DNA from: Mixia osmundae IAM 14324
Taxonomy: Eukaryota > Basidiomycota > Mixiomycetes > Mixiales > Mixiaceae
Assembly (NCBI RefSeq): GCF_000708205.1
Contig: NW_014575559.1
Coordinates: 708,575-772,574, forward strand
Direction: 5' to 3'
Length of the DNA: 64,000 nt
Part shown: positions 21,713 through 33,047 of the stretch, one piece after another
How the letters are laid out: each line of letters starts with the position of its first letter
Numbering within the stretch: position 1 is the stretch's first letter
Notes under the pieces: generated by a model
What the model saw: the letters and a program-made list of their open reading frames with translations, nothing else
The model's database searches: none
Told to the model about the DNA's origin: nothing
Position numbers and translations under genes: made by a program

Positions 21713-22991
21713 TTAGCGACCGTAGGTGGGATTTGCTGATGGCTTGTTGTCCATGATCTGTTGTACAATTTAGCCAAAGCGTTAAGATTCGAGCACTGTT
21801 GATATTCACCTTGTCAATCTCATCCAGTATTTCAGGCGTAAGCTTTGGCATCATGTCCAACGCTCCTAGATTCTCGACAAGTTGCTGTACCAATATTTCA
21901 GCCGGGGTTGGAGTGGCAGCCAGCTCATCATACCTCTGGCTTGGTCGCGCCGAGCAAGACTGTGCTGACATGATCTGCTTTCGCGCACCACGCGAGCGCA
22001 AGCTGCGTAGCGCTACCGCCGAGACGCTCAGCAACCTTCGCGAGCTCGGTCACCTTTGCGATCTTGGCCTTGCCCGACTCAGTTTGCAACTCTTTGATTG
22101 TGTCACTGAAGAAGTCTTTGTGGTTGTCGTATCTTGATCCTTTGGGAATCTCCTGAGCGTACTTGTTCGTGAGCAGACCGCTGCTCAGAGGTGACCAGAC
22201 GGTCTGGCCATAACCATAATTCTTCGTCAGCGGAGCGTACTCTTTCTCGCAGCGATCGCGATGAAGGAGGTTGTACTGAGGCTGATCGGCGATGGGGCGA
22301 TGGAGACCGAGGCGATCGGCAGATACGATCGCTTCTGTGATCTGTTGGGCGCTCCATTCGCTTGTGCCCCAATAGAAGACCTTTCCAGTGTCGATCAGGA
22401 AGGACATGGCTCTGACTATTTCTTCCATTGGCGACGTCGAATCTGGCCGATGGCACATGAGGACATCGACGTAGTTCATCTGTAGGCGATGTAACGAGTC
22501 CTAAGAGCGCAGTCAGCACGCGCGAAACATCGGACAGGCGCGGCTTACTGTGCAGCCTTCGATGATGTGCTTCCGCGAGAGACCGCGTCCATTGGGCTCC
22601 TTGCTGCCAGTGCCGAAGAACACTTTGGTGATGATGACCAACTCAGAGCGCTTGATGTTGAGCTGCTTGACCGCATTGCCGAGCTCGATCTCCGCCCGAC
22701 CACCGCTGTAGACTTCTGCCGTATCGAATGTATTGATGCCGTGCTCGAAAGCCGTGCTGACAAGCTCTGTCACCTTTTCACCTGGAAGCCAGAACTGCTC
22801 AGAGGGGCATCAGTTAAACGTCGGAAGCCTACCCTGCTGTGTTCCGCCTAATGTGAGCCAGCCACCGTAAGCGAAGACAGAGACCCGTAGGCCAGATGGA
22901 CCGAGTCGCTTGAAAATCATCTGATCTGATTGTCAATCTTGCATAGTCCACAAGCCGCTTGGCTCACATTTTTGGGGTCGAAGGAATGCAT
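21713..22991 (-). CDS. Aldo-keto reductase (voltage-gated K+ channel beta-subunit type)
   Basis: NADP(H)-dependent TIM-barrel oxidoreductase. Six exons: 22968-22991, 22833-22920, 22549-22781, 21934-22500, 21810-21884 and 21713-21757, giving 343 residues. The first exon codes only MHSFDPKN. The catalytic tetrad can be seen: Asp and Tyr in [10 protein letters not shown], Lys in VIITKVFFG, His in [10 protein letters not shown]. The cofactor end reads [20 protein letters not shown]. The sequence [19 protein letters not shown] at the start and the motif [11 protein letters not shown] are typical of the AKR6/Kv-beta group, which in fungi act as general carbonyl reductases. Convergent with MSY1, 64 bp apart. 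Natural substrate unknown. Confidence 0.88.
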
Positions 22992-23354
22992 GTCAGCTGG
23001 ATTGGCTGGCATGTTGCGCAAAGTCGATGAAACTTTGGTGAGAATGAAGTGATGCGGTGGCAAGCTCGGGTGCCTCGTGCGGGAGCATCACGGAGCAGAT
23101 GCCCCATGACGGGAACACGGTCTTCGCGGCGATTCCGTCGATCGCGTCCCGGAGCGCCTGCTAATGCTACTGCTAATTTTGGCCATCAGATAAGCAGCCT
23201 TGTCGATAGTGTCAGGCCGGGCCCCCGAGAAAATTCCGAATGAGCTTGGCAGCATGTTTCGCAGGCACCTCTTAATTGCTGAACATCTGCCACCTCACGC
23301 GTACTCATCTGCGACACCCGTGAGCTCGTGCCTCACGGCCAAGCCACGAGCACA
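22992..23354. other. Intergenic, 363 bp, divergent
   Basis: Lies between the aldo-keto reductase start and the presumed start of the GH71 fusion. It could hide a first exon of the fusion (a signal peptide would be expected), but none was found. Confidence 0.45.
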
Positions 23355-26300
23355 ATGTCTGGCTCTGGCTCTGGCTTTGGCTCTGGCTTTGGCTCTGGAT
23401 CTGGCTTTGGCTCTGGATCTGGCTTTGGCTCTGGCTCTGGCTTTGGCTCTGGCTCTGGCTTTGGTTCTGGCTCTGGCTTTGGTTCTGGTTCTGGTTCTGG
23501 CGGAGGCTCAGGCGGCAGCGCGCCCACCGATAACAATGGATCGGGTGCTGGCAGTGTCAGCTGCTATACAGCTGGTTTCACGTCTGTGCCCGGAAGCGTG
23601 TATGCCTCCACGACAGTCACTGATAGCTATGCAAGTTGCTTGCCTACTCGGCTACAGATCACGAGCTGATGCGTCCGTATTGACAGATTACAACCGAAGT
23701 AACGAGCTATCAGACCTTAGCGAGCAGTACAACCACCTCTTCGCTGTCTACGATTTACGTAACCAGCTGCTCACCTTTGCCAACATCAATCACAACTTCG
23801 ACTTCGACGACCGATGCGCCAGTAGGAACGCCGACAGGCAGTGGTGGCTCTGGCTTTTCTGGCTCGGGTGGCTCTGGTGGCTCTGGTTTACTCAACTCTG
23901 GGAATGGGTGGGCCACGTCATTCGCGTCTGCGCAGTTGCTGACGCAACGCACAGCTCGGGCGGCCTGGGGAGTACGCACGCTTGCTGTCAGTCGAGCGAC
24001 GATCCCGCGTACTGCAATGCCAATTACTACCAATATGGCTGTCCGCCAGCCTTCAAGAAGCGAAGCTCGATCTCGCCTAGCTGCAATGAGAAATGCTGCA
24101 CAGCTAATGGCCACGCATCTGGCTGTTCCACGGATTCTACACAATGTGGCGCTTGCACATCAAGACGTGATAATGATGTTCGTGACCCCAGTAAGACTAA
24201 CAAACGTGTCAAGCGAAATTATATCGATCCTGTACGCCGGCGACTCAAGTATCGCAGACAATTGTTCAACGCTGCAGAGGATGCGAGCCCCACGCCGACA
24301 GCATGCGACGCATCAAGCGAGAGTGCCATCGTCTCGAGCAGCGTCACCACAGTGTACATCACGAGCGACACCAGCACGATCTTAACAACCTCCTATGTGT
24401 CGACGAGTACTCTCGAGGTAAGCACCACCATCCTCATGTGGTCTGATATGGCGCTGAGAAAAGTTGCACCAGTCGCCTGAGACGTTGTACAGCACAGAGA
24501 TGACCCTATCGCCTCTCACGCAATGTGTGACCATTCCGCCGACAACATCGAGCACATTCACTACCACGAGTAGCTCGACAACCTCTTCGTCAAGTACGTC
24601 AACATCCACCGAACCCACGTCTACCTCGAGTACTACAAGCAGCACGACATCCTCGAGCACGATTACCAGCCCAACATCAAGTACGGACATTAGCAGCTCG
24701 ACTTCAACTACTGCTCCGTCAAGCCCAACTTCCAGTACAGATACGAGCAGTTCGACATCGACCACTGCTACTACCAGCGCGACATCCAGCACAGAGACAA
24801 GCAGCTCGACAACCTCGAGCAGCGGTAGTAGCAGTCTAAGCTCGACAACGATAACGACAAGCTCTGATGCAGTCGTCTCACCGTCTTCAACAATTACTAG
24901 CTCGACGCCTGCTCCCGTCATTATCGTGCAGCCTACCGGCCCGGCGAGTGCACCGCCAGTCACACTCGTCCCAAATGGACCGTCTCTCAATCCAGTGCCT
25001 ACGCCCGAGCCTGATCCAGCGCCTCAACCGCAGCCAGAGCCTGACCCCGACCCAGCTCTAGCGCCTCAACCGCAGCCGCAGCCAGAGCCTGACCCCAACC
25101 TCGCGCCTGGGACCGTGCCAGCGCAAACGGACCCGAATCCTGCGCCAGATCCTAACGCAGCGCCAGTGACCGATCAGATATCACAACCAGATCCAGCACC
25201 AAACGCGGAGGCAGATCCGCCTGTTGCGCCAGAGAATGCGCCACAGCAGGTCGCGCCCGCTGATAATGTGCCCAACCAGCCTATAGCCCCGGAGACATTC
25301 TCCGCAATCCAGCCAATCCTCACCCCCGGTGTGCCCATAACGTTGACAGCCACAGCAGCCAACGGCGATGTGACCTCCTTTGTAGTGTCACTCAGTGGCG
25401 ACAATACACAATATATCCCTTTTTACACGCCGAACAGTCAGCCGTCCGGTGTCAAGATCGCGCCGGCAGGGGTGAATTCGGGTATCCCGCTGACGAATGC
25501 GGCGACCCCGTCGAGCAACGATCATCTGGCGGCTAAAGTTGCCGCGCCCACCGTCATCGGCATTGCAGCAGCGACAGCTCTTGTTGGCTTCTTACTGTAC
25601 AAGGGCATCATCAAGCTGCCGTTCTTCAAGTCGCTTTTCGGCGGTCAGTCGCATACTTTGCTCATGTCACAGCACGCCGGAGCACACGCGAGCAGCAACC
25701 CATTCCATGCCATGGTCGGCGGCCAAGTGACGACCCATGCGCTAGCCAAGAAGGCGCCTCACAATTATCAGAGACCGTCCATCGATTTCGACAAGGCACC
25801 CACTCAGATTTGCGCAAGCTTTTTGGCCGACTACTCGGCAGAGTATTCTGCCGAAGATTGGGACAAAGAGATGGCGAAAGCGCACACCACTGGGTAAGTG
25901 ACGCGCTGCAATCACGTAGACCGCACTCATGCACAGTGCAGATTCGACGCCTTTGCCATTTGCGTCGACACGCTCGATCAGCTCGAGTCTCTTTATCTCG
26001 CTGTTGAAGCTGCAGAGCGACATGGCAAGTTTAAGTTCTACCTGTCCCTCGGTCCAGAGGTCATGAGACACCGAGAGCCAATTTTGCAGCTACTGGACAA
26101 GATGATTAGCACAGAGACAGTACTGATACACAAGTCATATCGCCATGGGGATCGTCCAATGGTCGCGACAAGGCCACCAGCGACAGAAGCTGCTAATGCT
26201 TGCAAGCTGATGGGGGAGCGCATCGAGGCACTCGACCGAAGCGCAATTGCGCGTCAGATGCAACTGCACTTTATACATCCTCATCCTTTCAATGCTCGCA

Positions 26301-27336
26301 AGATCGACAAGGCAGTCAGCAAGCACTACCAGCAAGCCAACGCTATCTCGAACATCATCCAAAAGGCGAACAACTTATACGGCATGTCCTCGGGCAACAA
26401 TTTGACTCTGATGCTCGATCTGATCGGCAAGAGCGCTCCAGCACTTCCGGGTTCGGATGCTTTCGGACACGTGGCTTTCGCTGTTGACTTCCTTGTTGGC
26501 CTCGGCAAAGATTTCATGCTGCCCATCTCGATGATGGAGCTCTCCCACGGCGAGGATCCTGACAACAATTTGCACGGTCCAGAGACGTACCTGAAGTCCT
26601 GGGATGCCGCAAAACAACTCGGACCTTCTTTCGTCTTGCTAGACTCTTGGAACGACTACCACGCATCGAAGTACCTTGCGCCTGCGCCTGAACACATCAT
26701 AGCTCGTCATCCGCATATTGGCCACCACACTGTTGACGAGAGCTTGGTCAACATGACATCTTGGTTCATCGCCAACTTCAGAGAGGAATCCGAGAAGGAG
26801 GAGAAGAAAGACAAAGCGGTATGTGCTTTTGCTTTAATCTTATCATAAGCTGATACTAGGGTCCGCAGCACGATGTCGTCGTCGTGGGCTATCGCACGCG
26901 ACCGAAGGACAAGCTCGTCTCCGAGCTCAACAACAGTCAGACCAGGCATGAAGTCGAGGAAACGCCGTCAGACGCCTGGCTCGATCAAGTCTTTGTCATC
27001 TCGCGACTCGAACAGTCTGACTGCTCCCTCATGATCGAAGCCGAAGGTCAAGACGTCGTGCACCGCCCGTTGAGCGCTGCTTTCGGAAAGCAAACAATCT
27101 CAGTCTGCACGAGTAAGGCCGTATCAGTCTCGCTGGTTTCAAAGGGCGCAATGATTGCTAGCGGCGGACTCGGACCTACACTGGCTCATCACAGCGCAAG
27201 TGAGAAGTACCACTGGCAGTTTGAATGCTTCACGACTCGCCAGGATGACAGCGGTCATGACATCTTGGAGTCACATGTCATGTCCGACCCATACGAAAAC
27301 GATGAGACCTCTGATCTCATCAGACTAGACGAATAG
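23355..27336 (+). CDS. Membrane-anchored mucin-like protein fused to a GH71 alpha-1,3-glucanase domain
   Basis: Six exons (23355-23615, 23687-23907, 23955-24440, 24493-25893, 25942-26818, 26869-27336) give 1237 residues. Order: GSGF repeats (about 1-55); Ser/Thr-rich region; Cys-rich block with 10 or more Cys (about 165-210, [15 protein letters not shown]); dibasic region KRVKR; Ser/Thr then Pro-rich mucin-like region (about 330-570); one membrane segment near 680 ([16 protein letters not shown]); GH71 from about 760. GH71 marks: [63 protein letters not shown]71 enzymes cut alpha-1,3-glucan of fungal walls. A single open stretch (24493-25893) carries mucin, membrane and GH71 parts, so the fusion does not depend on splicing. 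No signal peptide found; the first intron is the weakest. Confidence 0.75.
23358..23510 (+). repeat. Hexanucleotide-based coding repeat (TCTGGC/TTTGGC)
   Basis: About 25 tandem copies of a six-base unit (TCTGGC, with TTTGGC and TCTGGA variants) coding Gly-Ser/Gly-Phe dipeptides. Because no unit contains a stop, it is open in several frames; one gives an Ala-Leu tract within a 426-codon frame (23200-24480), and the reverse strand gives Pro-Glu/Pro-Lys. Such repeats usually vary in copy number. Confidence 0.85.
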
Positions 27337-27343
27337 AACATTG

Positions 27344-27419
27344 TAGGGGTATAGGGGTACAGATAGGTTGTCGTGACATTATAGGGGTATAGGGGTATAG
27401 ATAGGTTGTCTTGACCATA
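27344..27419. repeat. Two-copy 38-bp G-rich tandem repeat
   Basis: Two near-identical 38-bp units directly after the GH71 stop. Each contains TAGGGGTATAGGGGTA, so four runs of four G lie within about 55 bp, a possible G-quadruplex on the plus strand. It lies in the gap between two convergent genes, where 3' ends are expected. Confidence 0.8.
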
Positions 27420-27458
27420 AATGTAGTGCATGGGCATACAAGCAGACAGATGTCACCG

Positions 27459-29351
27459 CTAATCAAATACAGAATGCTCGGGCTGAAGCATTGTGGCGAG
27501 CTTGCGTCTGTCGGCTTCCAGCAGAGCGCTTTGCCGGGTGGTCTTGCTTTGAATGCTCCTACGTTCACCCGACTTGAGCCAGTGTCGGGCACGAGTAACG
27601 ACACCTCGCCGCGCAGTGACAGATTCATGCGGCGGCTCGAAAGTTGGCGATGCAGCGGCGGAGCGAGGAACAAAGCTAGACGCTCGACGAAAGTGCTTCG
27701 ACCATGTTCTGGGCGTCAACGCCATCGCATTGCTTGAGCCTGGCCGTCGGTCTGCTTGGACAGTCATGTCGGGATCGCAAGGTGCCTCCTCGAGCGACAA
27801 AGGCCAGGCTGGCATCGTCCTGATCTGCTGTTTCGACTCGGATATCGCTGGCGAAGAGGAGTGAATCGACGTAAAGGTTGAAGATGCGGCAGACAGGCCG
27901 CGATACATCATCTGAGCGCGAGGCGAGAGGCTGGTAGTACGTGGTAGCCTGCTAATACCAGAGTCACTCGTCATAGCAGATGAAGTGCTGTCGACGGAAT
28001 CGTGAGAGGTGTGTCTCGTCATATCGGCAATATCAAACGACTGTGCAGTAGCCCGGCGCAATTTGGCCAGATCGCGACAAGAAGTGTAGGTATACTGCAA
28101 TTTCTGCTTGCTCTCACGCCGCTGCTGCGTCGAGGGTGCTGGCTCTTCTGGCTCGATAGGCAAAGATGGCGCAGATGGTAAGGCAGGAGGCTGAGCGGCA
28201 TCGAAAGCCGAAACGATCCACGCCAGATCATGCATGAGAGGCGTCTGTAGCGTCTTCAAGTCTTCTTCGCGTGATTGGATCATACGTGTCCGTCTGCCTA
28301 GCGTTGGTGAGACAGGCGCGCTGATGGAGCTTTGCAGCGCAGGATGCCGTTCCAGATGGAATTGAGAGACTTCCGAGCCTGGTGTGTGCAGTAGCATGTC
28401 GTTCTCGCACGTGCTAGCGCCCAGCTGTGTCATCGTGCTGAGATCCAGATCCGTCGCGCGAGCAGAAGCTGACAGATTGGGCTGGCTGGCATGTCGACTG
28501 ACCCCAAGACGAGCAGATGAGGGATGGAGCGCTTGCGTTACCGGCATGCGCGCGGCAGCTTGCTGACTTCGCTTAGCCTGTATGTAGCGCGCAGTACAAA
28601 TATCTATGAGGCTCTCTTCTTCTTCCGATGGGTCACTGGGCGACGCTGCTCTCAATGACGCCGGGCCAGAGTTGCTTTGGACAGAAGATCGAGCAGGCGT
28701 GCTGGTACGTCTGTAGTCAAGCATCGTGCTTGCAATCGATCGCCCAAGACCCAAGCTTTTGCTGAATTCAGACTCGCTGGCCAGACTCGGCGACCAATAG
28801 CTTTGGAGACTTGTGCTTGGCTGCATGCTTATCCAGACTTCTTCTCGCCGGCTTTCCTCGTCGTGAAGACCTCGGTCATCAAGCGTAGGCGTGACAGGGA
28901 AGCTACTGGTTCGTGAGCTTTCCGTAGAGGCAGCGTTGACAGTCGAAAGGTATTCTCTGGCTTGGTCGGTCAAGAACTCCTCAAACGTCTTCCGCCTACG
29001 CTCCTTCTGCTGAGCCTCACGATCGCTGACTAGGCGAGGGATCGTCACACCGTGGGTAGGACGGCCCTCCAGCTTGCGTAGTGCGCCAGCGACGGTGTCG
29101 GATTCCACACTGCTCGTACTAGAGTTACCATAGGATTCCTTGAAAGCCAGAAAAGCCGGCGAATCGCCCATGCATGTCAGCGGCGGTAGTGTAGGGAAGT
29201 CATCGGCCTTGATGACGAGTACAGAGAGTGACTGATCCGGCGAGGCTTGCGAAACGTTTAGCTGCTTCGTGTGCTGCTCGCCAGCATCATGGCATAGTCC
29301 GAGACCGACAGCGAGACTACGAATCTGCGCGTCGCCCATATGCCGAGCCAA
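27459..29351 (-). CDS. Large disordered protein of unknown function
   Basis: Intronless frame of 630 codons, no recognised domain. It is Ser/Thr/Pro/Arg-rich with many phospho-type motifs (RRTSTPARSS, TARRGVVTRARH). Short ordered-looking pieces: FLAFKESYGNSSTSSVES near residue 68, and a predicted helix RRRKTFEEFLTDQAREYL near 120, which might be a short coiled coil. LIDICTARYIQAKRSQQAA near 250 may be another helix. No signal peptide or membrane segment. The open frame continues upstream only briefly, and 29351 is the first ATG. Low-complexity composition but no stop in nearly 1.9 kb argues that it is coding. Confidence 0.65.
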   Translation of the reverse strand: MARHMGDAQIRSLAVGLGLCHDAGEQHTKQLNVSQASPDQSLSVLVIKADDFPTLPPLTCMGDSPAFLAFKESYGNSSTSSVESDTVAGALRKLEGRPTHGVTIPRLVSDREAQQKERRRKTFEEFLTDQAREYLSTVNAASTESSRTSSFPVTPTLDDRGLHDEESRREEVWISMQPSTSLQSYWSPSLASESEFSKSLGLGRSIASTMLDYRRTSTPARSSVQSNSGPASLRAASPSDPSEEEESLIDICTARYIQAKRSQQAAARMPVTQALHPSSARLGVSRHASQPNLSASARATDLDLSTMTQLGASTCENDMLLHTPGSEVSQFHLERHPALQSSISAPVSPTLGRRTRMIQSREEDLKTLQTPLMHDLAWIVSAFDAAQPPALPSAPSLPIEPEEPAPSTQQRRESKQKLQYTYTSCRDLAKLRRATAQSFDIADMTRHTSHDSVDSTSSAMTSDSGISRLPRTTSLSPRAQMMYRGLSAASSTFTSIHSSSPAISESKQQIRTMPAWPLSLEEAPCDPDMTVQADRRPGSSNAMALTPRTWSKHFRRASSFVPRSAAASPTFEPPHESVTARRGVVTRARHWLKSGERRSIQSKTTRQSALLEADRRKLATMLQPEHSVFD

Positions 29352-29681
29352 TGGCAGCTCTCCTGCAGGCGCTGCTCAATCGTCTGTCGCGTTGACGGCT
29401 AGATTCTCATGTAGATCTTCGGACAACTTTTGGGATCTCCAGCTGCGCGCGACAGCCTGCGATCGACAATTCGACCGAGCCTTGCCCCACATCCCCACTT
29501 GTGGGCTCGTCGCGCACTGAGCGGCATCACCACCGACGCTCCCCAAGAATCTCTGCATTGTCAAGACCGGCCGACAGCAGCGTGTGATCAGTGCAAAGAC
29601 ACTGCCATCTGGGCTCGCGATCCGATATCTGCAAGCGATCATCGCAAGTCAGCTGCCGCATTACCGAACAATTTGCGAACA
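29352..29681. other. Divergent intergenic region, 330 bp
   Basis: Separates the starts of the disordered protein and the PWWP protein; must contain both promoters. Nothing specific seen. Confidence 0.45.
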
Positions 29682-31653
29682 ATGGACGCATTTGCCTCTA
29701 ACGAGCCTATCCTGTCCTCGCAGGATAAGATCACTGTCGACTCACTGCCAGCGATCGACAGCGTGGTAAATGGTGCCGTAGCAGACGACAGCATGGTCAC
29801 CAACGTGCCTTCTGGTCTGCCAAGTGAGTCGACTCCGGCCCAGACTGCAGAAAGCGTGACCGAGGCGCCGTCTGCTGCTCAGACTGCCGACTTGGCTGCT
29901 ATCAACCCGTCAGAGCCAGCCCTACCCCCGCCTGGCAATGTTGAACAGGCTGCCGCCTCTAAAGATGAGCTGCAAAAGGCTATTGATGAGCAAGGCACGG
30001 GCGCTCTACCCAGTTTTGCATCAGCTCCTGCGCCTGTCGAGCCAGTCATGTCTGTAAGCACTACAGAGGAGCAGCTAGCTGCGCCCGAGACGGCTGCTTC
30101 AGGAATCGCCGGCTCAGCTGAAGGGAAGGAGACCGTTTCCGCCACAACATCAGAGCTGCTAGGCCAGATACATACCGAGCCTGTAGCCGCCGTCAATTCG
30201 ATCGACGATGTTGCGCCCTCTACGTTCGCCGCAGATCTCGTCAAAAGCGAGCCGGCACGAGCTGAGCCACAAAGTACTACGAGCTCCTCACCTGTTGCTG
30301 GAGGCTCAAAGCCCAACGTTGCGACCAAGCTGACCAAAGGCAAAGCATCGGGCCCTGGAAGGAAGAAGGGTGCAGCAAAGGTCAAGGAGTTCGCCAAGCT
30401 CGACGATCTCGTAACTGTCAAAATAAAAGGCTACCCCGCCTGGCCGGGCAAGGTGAGCAATATCTAGGCCCAACATTCAGATAAGCTGAGTATAGCTGCA
30501 GGTCGTGCATCCGGACACAGCGAGCACGAGTGCACTTGCGGAGAAACCAAAAGGCGATAAGCATCTTCTCGTCAGATTTTTCCCCACAGCCGAATTTGCC
30601 TGGACGAAGCCACAAGATGCTGCTATATTGACTCTGAACGCGATCGAAAAGTACATTGAAAGAAACGCCGGCAAGAAGGGATCGCTTCTGGAAGGCTACA
30701 AGATTGCACTGGACCCCACAGAATGGGAAGAGAAGCAGGTTCAGCTTGCCGCCGCTCACCAAGCTTACCTCGACAGCTACCCACAAGCAGAGCAGTCAGA
30801 TGAGGAGGAGGAAGTTGAGGTAGAGGTCGAAGTGACGGACGATGGGGAGGATGAGGATCTGATGGACGAGGATGAAGTGGAAGGCCACGAAAAGACAAAG
30901 AAGAAAAAGACCATTCTGGTCACGCAAAAGAGAAAGAGACCGGAACCGTCCGGCAACAAGATCAAGCTCTCACTTGGCAAGAAATCCGAGCCGCCTGCCA
31001 AGAAGCAGAAGTTGTCCACCTCTTCCGAGCAAAGCAAAGAGAGCAAGAAGGAGAAGCTCAGCGATCTTGCTGCCACTCCGGTATGATCGCGCTCTGTTGG
31101 ATGCCGGCGCGATGCTAATGCGATACCCTAGCTCGGTGGTTCCAGCAAAAAGGGCAAATCTGCTCAGAACGGACATGCAACAAGCGCAAACGAGACGGGT
31201 CAGTTTCTTGACTGGCAACCATGGCCCTGCTGACTGCAAGGCACAGAGGACGAAGCGTCTGCGCGACAAGTCTATGGCTGGCGAGTCAAGCTTCAGCGTG
31301 GCTTCCTCGGCCAAACGCCATTGCCCGCCTCTGTTAGCTTCAAAGCCACTTTACCCGACCTTGGCTGATCGTGGCGCAGGAAACTGGCTCAATGGCCGAG
31401 CTTTACACAACTATCGAAAACTTCCAGATGCGCGCAGATTGGCTGGGCGTGAGTCCGGCGGATCAAGTAGCAATCCAGCTGACTGTCCGTTCCGCAGCCT
31501 TCGAAGCTGGTAAAAGTCCTCAAGACCATCTGCAAGCCAGACACGATCGTTACCGATGACGATAAGTATCAGTTCCGCGCCCGTTCGGCGGCCTTAGTCC
31601 AGAAGTGGACGCGAGAGCTTCAACTCTCATCAGCTCAGCCAAACTGCGCATAA
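29682..31653 (+). CDS. PWWP-domain chromatin protein with LEDGF/TFIIS-N-like C-terminus
   Basis: Predicted nuclear protein of 575 residues; exons 29682-30452, 30502-31080, 31132-31198, 31247-31332, 31380-31448, 31498-31653. The first ~230 residues are disordered and end in a basic stretch (GRKKGAAKVK). The PWWP core follows: DLVTVKIKGYPAWPGK, continued after the intron by VVHPDTAS and LLVRFFPTAEFAWTKPQD. PWWP domains bind methylated H3K36 nucleosomes. An acidic run (EEEEVEVEVEVTDDGEDED) and a basic, Lys-rich linker come next. The end, PSKLVKVLKTICKPDTIVTD with ARSAALVQKWTREL, resembles helical bundles of the LEDGF/TFIIS-N class. The same frame beyond the stop reads on into LRECILQRRATREA after a possible intron, so the true 3' end may lie further right. 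Confidence 0.75.
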
Positions 31654-31808
31654 TCATCACAAGCGAGAAGACGCGTATGGCTATGAACAGTAGGACCGAG
31701 CTGGCTCGATGTAGCCTTTCATGCTTGTACAGCTTCGCGAATGCATTCTGCAACGCCGAGCTACGCGTGAGGCCAACAAGAAGCTGCAGCTCTCCGAGAA
31801 CGACCCTC

Positions 31809-33047
31809 TCAAGAAGCAAATCGCTTACGGCTCGTCGAATGGCGTAGCTCGTTCAAAGCTGCTTGGTACTGCGCAGTGCAGAGCTCGTTGAGTGTTTCTG
31901 AGATCTCGGCTTCGACGTCGGTGATGCCCATTCGCTCTGCAGACAGCTCAATCGTCTTTGGCAGCAAGGTTAGTCGTTCACGCTGTTTGACGACTTCAGC
32001 CTGTTTGAGCGCAATGTCGGTACTGATGACCGATGCGTGACGTGCTGATAAGGGATCGTGTGCGCCAAAAGAAGCCAAGGTCTGCGAGTCTGAGCTATAG
32101 AACGACGACGAGACCGAGTAGCGTTGAGTCGCCATCGACTTGGGCTCGGATGTAGCTGCATGGAACAGTCTCGATAGAGGACGGGACCAGCGCGGCGCCT
32201 TCGAGACTCTTCTATCCGCGAGTCTGCCTGCGATCAAAGGTACTGTGTCTTGCGATGTTTCGTCGATGAGCGTGTCCGCTGATTCGTCGGGGACTTTCAA
32301 GAGATTGCGCCAGCTCTGCGGCGATCTTCTGGGCGGTGTCGGGAATTTGAGGGCATTCGTGCGACTGATTGAGCTTGCCAGTGATGCCTTGGCAATCGAG
32401 GTACGCAGTTCCCCAGTAGGCGCAGAGCAAGGGAGAGAGTGCGACAGGGGTGGCATTGTCTGACGGCCCTGAGCTGCCGTTGTCAGTGAAGACACTCTGT
32501 TTCGCGGCAAGAAATGACTTGTACAAGCGCGGCGCGTCGACTTGGTATCAAGAGGGCTGAGTGTCGGTTCGCATTGTGTCATCACGGGCGAGATCGGAGG
32601 ACTAGAGCTTTTCCTTGTCTTGACGCGCAAGGGACGAATGATGGCCTCGCTGAATTCGCCTACGCCATGTGCTTCAAACGAGCTTGGTCCAGTACCCTCG
32701 CTTTGACAGCTCTCTGCAATCTGCGCGATTTGACATGGGGCATCGTACATCTGCGACTTGATGTTGATAGACTCCTTTGCAGCCGCGTTGACTTCGTCCA
32801 ACCAAATGAGAATCCTCTTATCTGCGTTTGTGATGATCTGTCTCGTCATTGTCGGACTGAGTGCAGACACCTTGATTGGCGAGCCGATGGAGGCCTTCAG
32901 TACATCCCTGTGATCGTACTTTTCTTGCCTGATCGCGACATCGCCACGCAAGCGCAGCTTCAGCTTCTGCCAGGCGTTGCGGGGCTATGCTAGGCATCAG
33001 CTCGCTCAAGATCCCCGGCAGCAATGACGCACCTCTGTCGTCGCCAT
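31809..33047 (-). CDS. Hypothetical Ser-rich protein
   Basis: Two exons (33033-33047 and 31809-32984, intron 48 bp) give 396 residues. The first exon is only MATTE; the junction then reads PRNAWQKLKLRLRGDVAIR, which is better than the alternative frame upstream. No known domain recognised. The middle is Ser/Pro/Arg-rich and probably disordered (KFPTPPRRSPQSWRNLL). The C-terminal 70 residues look helical: KQAEVVKQRERLTLLPKTIE, then VEAEISETLNELCTAQYQAA, possibly a coiled coil. No signal peptide or membrane segment. Tail-to-tail with the PWWP gene, with ends 155 bp apart. Confidence 0.6.

Noticed and set aside
23200-24480. 426-codon frame with an Ala-Leu tract as an alternative protein
   Set aside because: Its first half loses the Ser/Thr-rich protein seen in the GSGF frame; only its last part (Cys-rich block) is coding, reached by splicing.
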